From contig DF236973.1 in assembly GCA_000708835.1 (NCBI GenBank), forward strand, positions 232,699 through 296,698: 64,000 nucleotides of DNA, read 5' to 3'. This DNA is from Klebsormidium nitens (lineage: Eukaryota > Streptophyta > Klebsormidiophyceae > Klebsormidiales > Klebsormidiaceae). Of the stretch, positions 25,576 through 36,063 are shown one piece after another. Made by a program: the position numbers and the translations under genes. Each line of letters begins with the position of its first letter. Position 1 is the first letter of the stretch. Under the pieces are notes generated by a model. That model did no database searches. It saw nothing but the letters and a program-made list of their open reading frames with translations, and was not told where the DNA came from.

Positions 25576-26901
25576 ATGGCAAAAACTTGGACAATCTTCA
25601 CGGGGATCTTGGCGAGTATAGTCCTGCTGACTGCGGCCGTGAGTTTCTCTCAGAGTAACACGGACAGCTCAGGCTTGCCCAGCCTCCTCAGGACAACTTC
25701 TTGCTTACCCAAGAACTGCAGTCAAGAGTGTCAACCAGCTTATGGTGAGGTCACACTTCTGAAGCAGAGGCTTGCAGAGACGTTGGGGGATCGTGATGCC
25801 GAGCGAAGGAAGGGTGAGGAGACAGTAGCGAAACTGCAGGAAGAAATAGCGACAGAACGCCGGAACAGTACGGAGCTTTTGGACACCCTGAAGCAGCTGA
25901 TTGAGGGTTTGAAGCTGGAGCTGATAGAGGGGCAAAAGAATAGGTCTGAGGCGGTGGCTACTCTGCAAGCGGAGGTTGAGGTGGAGAAGCAAAGAAGCGG
26001 TCAGCTTGTGAAAGACCTGGAGGAAGAATCTGCTGCAGATAGTCAGAATCGCACGGCCATTGCGCTCATTCCTCCAATCCCAAGCGCTGAAGACGTGCAG
26101 CGAGACGTGGAAACAGTCAAGCGGCTGAAGCTTTTAGACGCGGTCCAATCGGGGAAAGAGTGGAACACCCGACGGCGAGGCATCTTTCCGAAGAAGAGCA
26201 CGGCGCAGTGGGTAGAGTACTGTGAGACGTTGGCCCATGAGAATCAAGCCTCCTTGGAAGCTGGGCAAATTGCTGTTCCCCCCGAGCTCCTAGCAGAAGC
26301 GCACCACAACTATTACGGAGCACCCTGGGCATTGGGACGAGACATCTTCGAGTTCCTTGTCAATAAGACAAACCTCCAGCCGAGCCATAGGGTATTGGAC
26401 GTCGGCTGCGGCAGTATGCGGGTTGGCATCCACTTCATTGCATACCTAGAGCCAGGGCACTACGCCTGCATAGAAGCGGATGCGCTGTCTCTCGCAGCGG
26501 GCCTTTTGTACGAACTCCCTGTGAACGGGCTTCTACAGAAGCGGCCGCAAGTCATCAGTTCGAACACTTTCGACACCTCTGGCTTGACTCCCAAGTCCTT
26601 CGACCTTGTGTTTGCAAGCGCTGTGTTGATACATGTTGACACCCGAGAAAAAGTCTGGGACGCCCTTGGGAAGTTCGAGCGGCTTCTTGTGCCGAAGACT
26701 GGACGATTATTTACCAGCCATAACATGAAATGGTGCGAGGCCCCTACAGCGGAATCGGATTGTCCGACGCCAGGTATGTGCGACGCAATTGATTGCCCCG
26801 AGTTGGAAGATGTTAACCTTAGGTACTTGGCGCAGCATGCCTCTTTTAGCAGACTTTTTCAATGGGAAGAGCGGTGGTTTGAGTTCAAGTCTATAAGGTA
26901 G
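25576..26901 (+). CDS. Membrane-anchored class I SAM-dependent methyltransferase
   Basis: Single-exon 441-aa frame, ATG at 25576. Residues about 5-26 form one hydrophobic segment after MAKTW, fitting a signal anchor with the bulk on the far side of the membrane. Residues about 55-155 are heptad-rich and charged (KLQEEIATERRNS, LKQLIEGLKLEL), a predicted coiled-coil stalk with Asn-x-Ser/Thr sites. The catalytic domain starts near 215: HHNYYGAPWALGRDIFEFL, motif I LDVGCGSMRVGIHFIAYLE at about 273-291, IEAD ending the second strand, SFDLVFASAVLIHV as motif IV/post-II, then FERLLVPKTGRLF. The C-terminus has a cysteine cluster (CEAPTAESDCPTPGMCDAIDC) that may bind metal or form disulfides. The methyl acceptor is unknown. 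The GCGSxRxGxHFIxYLE motif is common in bacterial methyltransferases and the gene lacks introns, unlike its neighbours, so bacterial ancestry or retroposition is possible. Confidence 0.85.
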   Translation: MAKTWTIFTGILASIVLLTAAVSFSQSNTDSSGLPSLLRTTSCLPKNCSQECQPAYGEVTLLKQRLAETLGDRDAERRKGEETVAKLQEEIATERRNSTELLDTLKQLIEGLKLELIEGQKNRSEAVATLQAEVEVEKQRSGQLVKDLEEESAADSQNRTAIALIPPIPSAEDVQRDVETVKRLKLLDAVQSGKEWNTRRRGIFPKKSTAQWVEYCETLAHENQASLEAGQIAVPPELLAEAHHNYYGAPWALGRDIFEFLVNKTNLQPSHRVLDVGCGSMRVGIHFIAYLEPGHYACIEADALSLAAGLLYELPVNGLLQKRPQVISSNTFDTSGLTPKSFDLVFASAVLIHVDTREKVWDALGKFERLLVPKTGRLFTSHNMKWCEAPTAESDCPTPGMCDAIDCPELEDVNLRYLAQHASFSRLFQWEERWFEFKSIR

Positions 26902-27336
26902 TTCTATATCAAGAGTCAGAGAGTTAATTAGAGGATACGGGAATGTAGTTTGCTTCTCTGTACACTAGGTATGGTCTCCATTGATCTAGGTGACATTGTC
27001 GAAGCAGGGGATCTTTGATGAGAGGCCGTCGAACATTGTCGAAGGTCTGTGTCCAAGTCTTGTATTTTTCCTGCGCCGCCATGGTATTTTGTATCCTAGA
27101 GCCTGCTCATTTTTTGCTGTGCCAAGCACATGGATCGAATTAGAAAGTTTGCTCTACGTGCCAGACAGCCAGTAGCTATACACATATGTACATGTGCCAT
27201 GCGTCCGTGGCCCGGCACAGTTGTACGTGATGATCGCTATATGCATGCATGCACATATGCGGCCCTAGCTATGATCTCCATGTGTTCACTTCAACAATTG
27301 TGTTAGAAGAACGTCATGATTTGCATGCAAACGCGT

Positions 27337-28243
27337 CGCACGGGACCGCTACGGCGCGACTTGCGGACCTCGGTCCGACCGTAATTTAGTTACGTTTAAC
27401 CTCGCGGTCGGTCGGACCGAAAGTTCGCCTAGGTCGCGCGACGGTAAATCGACGGTTTTCGGAGGTAAGATTTTGGATATTCGGAGGTCGGAGTACGATC
27501 GCACCGATGTGAAACCTTGGAATTATTTTTGGAACCTAGGAAAAAAATCTAGAAAAAGGTAATTTGGCCCTAAATGTGAGCCAAGAAGGAAGCTATATAA
27601 CATGCAAATCCAAGAGGAGGCAGGGGTGTCCACTTGGTTGGAGGTAGTCCAATGGGTATATATTGAGTTGCAACTTTCCAATTTTCTGCCCCTTTCCCCA
27701 AACTCCATCCCAAGAGGTATTGGAAGCCATGGCCATGGTGGCTCCGTCCTTGGTGTAAAACGCCATTGCAGCAAGGAACTCGAAGGTCCTCCTTCCTCAT
27801 GGCTCGAGGCCCCGTGTTTTCATGGTGTACCTACTTTCCAGTCCCGGCCGTGGGTCTTCTAACCTGCAACGGGGCCTCTCCAGCCCCAACGCCTTTTGAG
27901 GTACCTGAGCGACTCATTCAGTTCGTCCATAACGCTCTCAAAAATGTCATCGGACGGTGCAACGGAGGGCGGTACCACCCGGTCGGGACCGTCCGGTCGC
28001 GATCGAAAATTTGTCGTAGGGCAGGGCCACGTCATTTTCCGTACAGAAATTGGCCCAGTTCACAGTATCGCCGAGTCGGTAATTTGAAATTTAAAACCTC
28101 GATCCGGCCGAGGAAACACCGAATTATCGGAGGTCTACGGAGGTCGATAAATTGGTAATTTGCAGGTAGGACCGACCGGGTATCGAGGTAAAACCTCGCA
28201 AATAGGCCTGAAACCGCGCGTCGCGCCGTAGCGGTCCCGTGCG
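27337..28243. mobile_element. 907-bp element with perfect 24-bp terminal inverted repeats
   Basis: Bases 27337-27360 (start CGCACGGGACCGCTACGGCG) are the exact reverse complement of 28220-28243. Inside both ends are subterminal CGGAGGT-type repeats (27463-27490 and 28127-28146) and several GGTCGGTC / CGACCG motifs. No transposase or long frame is present, so this looks like a non-autonomous DNA transposon (MITE-like). I could not identify a clean target-site duplication, so the superfamily is undetermined. Confidence 0.7.
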
Positions 28244-28937
28244 CGAAAACTTCAAAAGTTGCACTGCATAATGTGGGTTCTGGATATTTAAGTACTACAC
28301 GCAAAGCAAACGTCACCAGGCCATCATGTCACGTTTCAGCTAGACACCTTGTTCACACCCAAGATGCCACAACCGTCGATTTGATTTTCGAAGTGGCGTC
28401 ATGGAGCAACGGCATAAAGTCCCCCCAACCTCCTTTTTAGAATCGTATACACTGCGCGGACTTATATTTTATGCAGTTTCCTCTTCTGCCCAGCTTATGA
28501 AATCGGTGAACCAGCTTTTGGTCAGGCGAATGTACCCAATAGTGCGTGCATGGTTACAACTGGAAACAATTATTTTACGGACTTACACCTCACTCAGCTG
28601 CCCCTACAGAATTGCTGATGCAACCTCATGTTGCTACAAATATAAAATCGCTCAATGCTCTCTTCGAGCATCTTCTAAGACAATCAATACTCTGCTCTCA
28701 CCACAGCACCTCACTTACAAGGTGCCAGCCAAGCCAGCTAGCATAGACCACCTCTTTCGAGGTGCGCCTCCTGTCAATCACCAGATCATCGCTACTCAAC
28801 CAAAACAACACCGGGCAACCTCAACTTCTAGGTCCCGCCAACGCAACTTTCCAGTTGCAGTGCAAAGCGTCCGTAGCATAATCAAAATCAACCCACACTT
28901 TCTGTGAGCGTCGCGCGAACCCCCCCCCCCGGCCCCC

Positions 28938-31900
28938 TCAAGGCCTCAGGATGTCTTGAATAGGCTCCTTGCCTGGTTCGATGCTACTGGGCATCTTCTC
29001 ATTGAAAAGGCAAAGTGGGGGGTCCGCCAAATACGTGTTAAGCTCTCCGGTCTGGGCCATGTAGCCCATGATTAGGTTATCCCAATTTTGAACCCGGAGC
29101 TGGCGCTCGGCAGCCTTGAGTACCTGTGAGAACAGGGTTACAGACACGGTTAACGCCAATAAGGGTGGGGTTAGGTCAAGCTGAAGTTAAGCTGCCTGCC
29201 TTATTAGCAGAATTGGAGGCAACGCATGGACGCATAGTCTGAAAAACGGAAGCACTTCCTCGCCAGATGATCAGAAATGGAGCGTTCAGAAGTCGAGAAT
29301 GTTACCAAGCCAACGTAGCCGACAAAATTGTGCTTGGTAGCTCTACAGAAGAAGAACAAGTCAGGCAGAGATGTCCGTTCGTCTTGAATAAAAGACGGCA
29401 GGTAACATGGTCAAAAGCTCTGCCTTAAGCTCTTGGCAGGCGAAGAAACCAGCAATCCCTGATTAACATTGTCGAAGCAATCCTGCCGTTTATGTTCAGA
29501 AAGGTCTCAACGATCCGGGTCAACTTCCAGCTTGATCAGCCTCTCAGGCGTAGCAGAAACGGAATTTAAGGGACACAAGTCCCAGAAACCGGAGTCACTC
29601 CCCCAACCTTGATGGCCGTCTTTCGCCAACATAAACAGGCTTTTCTGCACCAACAGAAGCCTCCGGGTCTGTAAACCTGAATCTCAAACATACCACACAA
29701 TTTCTCGAATCCTATGCTTCCCCAAAGTTTTCAGACCAGCACGCTAAGTCATCTAGATCACGATGCGATTCCCCTCAATTTGATGGCGGTCTCTCGTCGC
29801 CCAACAATCCAGCATACCACTCGACTTTGGATTGAACGCTTTTGACCGGCAAGTATTTCAACTGTGATGCTATGTTTCTCACTTTGATGGCCGTCTCTCG
29901 TCGCACTACAACAGCCAGCGTGCAACTGCCGGTCTTGAACACGCGCACCCCCCGCCCGACGAACCTCCCGAGCGTGTGGCCGTGTTTGTGCATCGAACAG
30001 CCGTTCAACGCAAACAGGTCCCAGTCCGCCGGCAGCTGCGCCATCGTCTCGTTCAAGCGCGACAGGAAGTCGCCTGGCACCGGTATTTAGAACAGGCTTC
30101 AGTTCCCAAGCTGGGGTTTTCCGAATTCCAGATTCCTGGATTCTTTCAAACGGTCTTCTCAATCGGCTTACAACGAAAGGATTTGGCTACGGCGACGGCG
30201 ACAACCCCGGCGACGGCAACAATCCCATTGAGATAAGTAGCCTTCTACATCTGCTCAGAGGAGAGTCGTCTGCATGAGATGGATCTGAGAAACGTCATTA
30301 TCCGGTAACTGTATCGAATGCTTTTCTCTGGTGAGGAATGAGCCGCACGACTGGTGAGGAATGAGTCACTCAGCAGTCAGTGATGAGTGACTGCGTTTCT
30401 TGCGTCGCGGGGCTTCAAAAAGTCGCTGTAAGATGGAACATCTGACCTCATCGCCAACTTTCTGCACCGTGCAGACCATAAAGCAACAGATCCGAAGGGA
30501 CAAGCCAACCTTTTCGAAGGTTCAGACTTCCAATTTGCTGGTAGCTACTAGAAGGTTATAACGTAAATCTTGCCTTCACCAGCTAGAAGTTTCAGCAGAT
30601 CAGGAGAATTAGGGCTGAGTTGATATCAACTCAGCCCAAAGAATCTCTAGACTTCCTTACCTTCCGGCAGCAGGAAGTCGTCCTCCATGATGAGCACGAG
30701 CGGGAACTTCTCCGCCAGCATCCGGTGCATCAGACGCCAGTTGGTGACGTCGGTGGCCACCTTTTTGAGCTCATGCTCAACGCCCTGCTTGTACTCTTTT
30801 GCGCGCCTCCCAGCAAACAACGCCAACTGCATACACAGACTGAAAAACCGGTTTTGACTTTGAATGTGATAGATTGCATGCATAAAATTCGTTCACTCTG
30901 ATTGCTTTCGTGCAACAACTTCCTCCGATACATGTGCACCATGGACACTACAGTTTGCTTGAAAAGCCTAGCGAAGAACGCGTACTGCCATGTATTCTAC
31001 AAGCAATAATTTGGTGCTAAGCTCAGAATCGATTGGACTTTATGTAAGTTCAGTACTTGGTAGGAAGATGGTCAACAAGGCAATCCCATAAGAACTGTTG
31101 TGCTTCTGAGCACAACTCCTTCCTCACACTCTCTGGTGCTCTCCATGATTCAATAGCTCTCACGAATGGTATGGTAACGGCACTTCTACTTGTGTCGTTT
31201 CCTTTGACGCCCTCATCTGAGCTGAACTTCTATCTTGTGAACCCCAAAGGTCTGCAGAACGACTGATATCATACCTGCCCTTCAGTACTGACCTTAAAGC
31301 AGCTGAACGTAACGGCAATCACACCAATTTCCCAAGCCCCTCTCACCTCTTCCGACCTGACGGGCTCTTTCAGCCCGTCGATTGCATCCATGAACGTGAA
31401 ACCAATCTTCTGCGCGTCCATCTGGCTTTGGATTTTCTGCCGCCTCTCGTTGGCCCTCTTGAGCGACACCACCCAGATTGGCATCTTGTTCAGCTCAAGG
31501 GGATCCCTCTCGACGCCGTAGCGTGTCATGGCAGCCTTCTGTTCAGAGATGTGCTCCCAATTGGCCCATCGAATGGCTTCCCTGTGCAAGAAAGTACGGG
31601 TGACGTCAGCGATTGAGCGGATGACCTCGGCATGCACTGAGGATGACGTCAGTGCTTGCTGGCAGTGCAAGTGGATGAGCGGAGAGTGACTATGGACAGG
31701 AAAGGGCGATGGCTGCAGTGAGAGCGATTGAAATAGTCAAAGACAAACTTGCTCATGAAACTTTGCCTTTTGATCAACGCCGATGGACCTGACTGAATGA
31801 GAAAGAAAGGGACGCAACAACATCTGGATCAGAAGGAAATGGTTCCAATGGAAAAATGACAGGCCTGCAAAACCTGTGGCAGAGTTTGTGCCGGAGCGTC

Positions 31901-32905
31901 AGCACTCCAGAAAGAACTGGCTTGCGAATAGTCCATTGAACAAGAGCAGGATAGCTCAAGTGTAGTTGCTTCGAATGTCGCTTGATAGTGGTGGGAGTGA
32001 AAGCATCCAGAAGGAGAGTGGAGCTCCTCCAAGGAAACAAGCAGGGTGGGTGTCCCATATGCTGGCTTCATTTCTGGAACGTCAGCTGTTATCAACCCCA
32101 CTGATTCTCAGACGCACATTATCACTGCAGATATCAATCCCCACATCAGCAACGTTGATGCAAGCCACAAAGCGCCTCAAATGAACACTCGTGTGCGTCC
32201 TTTGTGCAGGCGCCACACTTTCCTCAAGCTTCATTAGAGCATATTTCTCTCTCGTGAGGGTATTTCAAAGACAACTTCTTAGGGAAACAAATCACTCTTC
32301 CACAGTGAGAAAACCTTGTCACTGACACATCGATGAGATTGTGGACTGCGGCCAGGTGTGATGGGAGTATCTCTGGCCCAATTCCTTGCAGATCCTGGAC
32401 ACTCACTTGGCCCCTGATATCTCACATTCCTTTCACTTGAGAGTACTCAACGGAACCGATTTCAGCTCAGAAGCACACCTGTCAATCTGCTCTACAACAC
32501 TGTCCATTTCAACTGCTCAACCATCCACCTCACAATCCATCCACAAATCCATACACAATGCATACACAAACACACACACTGAAAAACTTACCTCATCAGA
32601 TCACACCCCCGTAATAGCCCGTTCGGAGAGGTCAAGAAACCGACCAAGGCAACAAAGAGGAGACATCCGGCGGCCGTCAACATAAGTCTCGTCCCCAACG
32701 AGGCTCGCCTCAGCGCCCCTCTCAATCGGCACCACTTGCCCCCGTCTCTCAGGTCCTTGTCACACGATAGCTCAAAGAGAGGACAACTTGAGACATCAGC
32801 GGATTCAGCACTCTCCCCCATCGCAACCACCACGTATTTCGAATCCATTGCGCTGTCGCAGCGGGACCCGCAGTCCCCCGCCAATGCATGCAAAAGCCGC
32901 CTCAT
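28938..32905 (-). CDS. Glycosyltransferase family 25-like, type II membrane protein
   Basis: Six exons (minus): 32905-32592, 32394-32323, 31581-31347, 30826-30661, 30073-29883, 29123-28938. The total of 1164 nt gives 387 aa, with all phases consistent. ATG at 32905. A membrane anchor lies at about residues 74-92 (LMLTAAGCLLFVALVGFL) after an Arg-rich cytosolic tail. The GT25 domain begins at about residue 162 with MPIWVVSLKRANERRQ and continues IGFTFMDAIDG. The likely metal/nucleotide-sugar site is IMEDDF, with EDD at about 255-257. It is followed by LPADWDLFALNGC and FKTGSCTLAVVVRRETAIK, the usual GT25 order (LKR...DAxDG, EDD, WD-LxLxG, Thr/Cys-rich segment). GT25 members transfer hexoses from UDP-sugars (LPS enzymes, collagen galactosyltransferases). 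Golgi or ER location is inferred from topology; donor and acceptor are unknown. Confidence 0.87.
29603..29925 (-). repeat. Three copies of the 3' end of GT25 exon 5
   Basis: The end of exon 5 encoding RRETAIK is found at 29883 (real donor GTGAGA), again at 29779 (104 bp away, donor degraded to TTGAGG) and again at 29608 (about 170 bp further, AAG followed by GTTGGG). Each copy holds about 20 well-conserved exon bases and part of the adjoining intron. The copies lie in intron 5 and have no matching acceptor that I can see. Confidence 0.75.
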
Positions 32906-33878
32906 TGCAGCGAGAGTCTAGGGCCGCTTTCAATGGGGCGCAGCTCAAGCTCAGCACAGTCATATATGTCGACCATTGTCGACCCTACCTAACTAGCAAG
33001 CAGCTGCCAAGCGGCGAATGTGAGCACCACTGAGCCCTCTCCTACTACCTACCTAGTATTACCGTACCAGACCTGGCTTTGCCTTGCAAGTTGCAGTGCG
33101 AATCTCACGCAAAGCCACAAACCGCAGCATCAGTATCGCCGTGTACGTAATGGTTCCGGTTTCAGCTTCCTCGTAGTACCCACCTACCTGGTGGGTTAAG
33201 GTGGGTTACTTTGACACGTATACAGCCGGGCAGCGGATCAACCATTTTGCTTGAGGGTACCTAGTACCTACCCCCTACCTACCTTTGAAAGATTTACCTG
33301 CTTTAAATAATTTAGAACTGGTGGCTGATACTCGACAAAACGGTCATTTGAAGTCAAAAAAGTACCCCATCAAGTTTCTATTCCACCGGTCCATATGTCA
33401 TTTGAGAGATTCGAAATCTTCCAACTTTACCGAGTGTGGTAACCTTGGGTAGCTACGTACTACCGGTACGTGTGCCTGCGGTTTGTAACTTTCTCAGAAA
33501 GCCCCCGCAACAGGTTACGCCTGCCTCACGTCAGATGCTTTGCCGTGCAGTCAGGATCTCACACGAGTGCGGACGTTGCTACCTGTAACCTACATATTTT
33601 TGAAAATCTGGCTGGATGATCCCTCCAATCATTGAGCAACTCCCTGAGGATATGCCACATGGGACAGTTCAACGGTTTAAAAAGGCCGGACAGAACATAT
33701 TAGCCGTCCATTGAGTCAGCTGACTTCTCGAGTAACCGACGGTTGCAAATCTGAAGAATCTTTGCTTTCCCCTGACATGGTACCCCTGACATGGTACTGA
33801 GTGCACACTGCATGGCATTTCTCCTTTCTGCAGATCGATTAGGTAGGTAGGTATGTACCGTAGCCTGTAGGCTGTAGG

Positions 33879-34525
33879 TACCGTACTACCAAGGTATGAT
33901 TCCGAATGCTCAAAATATGCAATTATTCAACGGAATGCGAGCCTAAATCTTGTATTATTTTTCAGAATCCGACCCTAAATCCGAATGAGCTCAAAGGTAC
34001 CCAGGTACCCTGATTTTCTGGCTTTTCAAGGGTNNNNNNNNNNNNNNNNNNNNNNNNNNNNNNNNNNNNNNNNNNNNNNNNNNNNNNNNNNNNNNNNNNN
34101 NNNNNNNNNNNNNNNNNNNNNNNNNNNNNNNNNNNNNNNNNNNNNNNNNNNNNNNNNNNNNNNNNNNNNNNNNNNNNNNNNNNNNNNNNNNNNNNNNNNN
34201 NNNNNNNNNNNNNNNNNNNNNNNNNNNNNNNNNNNNNNNNNNNNNNNNNNNNNNNNNNNNNNNNNNNNNNNNNNNNNNNNNNNNNNNNNNNNNNNNNNNN
34301 NNNNNNNNNNNNNNNNNNNNNNNNNNNNNNNNNNNNNNNNNNNNNNNNNNNNNNNNNNNNNNNNNNNNNNNNNNNNNNNNNNNNNNNNNNNNNNNNNNNN
34401 NNNNNNNNNNNNNNNNNNNNNNNNNNNNNNNNNNNNNNNNNNNNNNNNNNNNNNNNNNNNNNNNNNNNNNNNNNNNNNNNNNNNNNNNNNNNNNNNNNNN
34501 NNNATCATACCTTGGTAGTACGGTA
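33879..34525. repeat. 22-bp inverted repeat bracketing the assembly gap
   Basis: Bases 33879-33900 are the exact reverse complement of 34504-34525, the latter starting at the first base after the N run. The gap (34034-34503) therefore lies inside a long inverted-repeat arrangement embedded in GTAC-rich sequence. Confidence 0.7.
34034..34503. other. Assembly gap (470 N)
   Basis: Run of N. Open frames spanning it are artefacts. Confidence 0.99.
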
Positions 34526-36063
34526 GGACCCCGGTATTTCTACGTGCCGTACCAACCGTAGTACCGTACCTACTACCTCTGTACCTAATGTAGGTACCTA
34601 CTAGGTACCAAGGCATGCCGTTAGTGTTACCGGTATGGTATGTCGGTGCATGAAGGAAGGCACAAAGTAGGTAGTGCTGGTAGTTGGTAGTTGGTAGAAG
34701 CTGAAAAGTCACGCGCTCCATGACTTGTCACCCAATCATCAATGCCCAACTTTGAGGCATGTGGTCTGCCGGTATGCATTGGATATGCACTTCACCGTAC
34801 TACTTTTATCACATCACTTTGCCCTCCATGTGAAAACGGCACCTAGAAGTGGCCCGCGTGCAGCTGTGCACTGCTAATCAGAAAGAATGGTCCGGCGTCC
34901 TTGGGACATCAACGTAGCATCCAATCACTGAACGATTTTGCATATTGTGGCGCGTATCTCCAAACAATCATCAGGAGTACTGCTGATTCCGCTCTTCTAT
35001 TGCAGCCGTGCGCAGTGTTGCACAGGTACACAATAAGTTCTTCTCTTTCTCGATTGAAAGTCACTGCAACCACACATGCCATGCACATCAGTATGACAAG
35101 AGATTGTCGAGTGTAAGCCTAGGGATTCATGACCCGCTTAGGGCATTTGTACAATGGTGCACTCGGTGTGATCTACTTAGGATCACTATATGATACTTAG
35201 TATGTGCCAGGCATCAGCATGGCTTCCTCGCGATCCAAGCATATTTCAATCAAAGACGTGGATGACAATCATTTGGTCACCAACGCATCGTCTTTTTAGG
35301 CTTCTCATGGCCTGGATTCGACAACATATAAATTAAATTGATTGCATCGTGATGTGAAAGAATTGGTCAGACTCATTATACGACGATATTTGATGCTCAC
35401 GCGCCTAAGTCTCGGGATATCGACGACATTGCGATCGAAGTACCTCAGTACTTCAAATGTCGGAACTAAGTTGAAAACAATGCAACCGCGGTATATGAAT
35501 GGCACATGCTGAGATGCATATGCTTGCATTCGCATGCAGCCGGACGGTATTGCATTAGTATTGCGCACGCTGCTTTAACGCGCTACAGGCCGATAGCTCG
35601 CCTGCGTGTCTTGCACACGTACATGCATCACTATTTTTCGAAGTTCTTGAGTAAAGCAGAAATTTAGTAAGGGCCAAATGACCACTTTGCGAGCAAGCAT
35701 TCGCCTTGAATAGACAAGTGACACGTTCCTTGACTGCAAGCACTGCATGCGCCATGCGTCTGATCCGTATGGCCTAAAGAGAGGTGACCATGTCGAGGTC
35801 TTTGTGCGTTGTTCAACCAAGAGGAAATCGATCTCGTGATCATTCAATCATGTCAGTTTCCTCAATTGCGAGGTCGACTTGATCGACACAGAATGATTCC
35901 TCAGCCGTGAACAGGGCCGCATTGACAAGTCCCGACCATCAACCGGGCAGCTCCAAATTGTTTGCCTACACACAATTCGTCAGGGCTTCTCTTTCCGTTT
36001 GCAGCAACGACAAGATCGCAATGTTTCGATCGGCAACCAACAACTGTACTAGCAGCATGATTC

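Larger units (their letters stand above)
32906..36063. other. Intergenic low-complexity DNA around a scaffold gap
   Basis: Between the 5' end of the GT25 gene and the 3' end of gp210. From about 33040 to 34700 the sequence is dominated by GTAC, GGTACC, CCTACC and TAGGTA motifs in both orientations. I see no coding exon. From 34740 to 36060 the sequence is ordinary AT-rich DNA with nothing recognisable. Confidence 0.55.

Noticed and set aside
34026-34721. Long frames spanning the N run
   Set aside because: Artefact of untranslatable N; no real sequence supports them.
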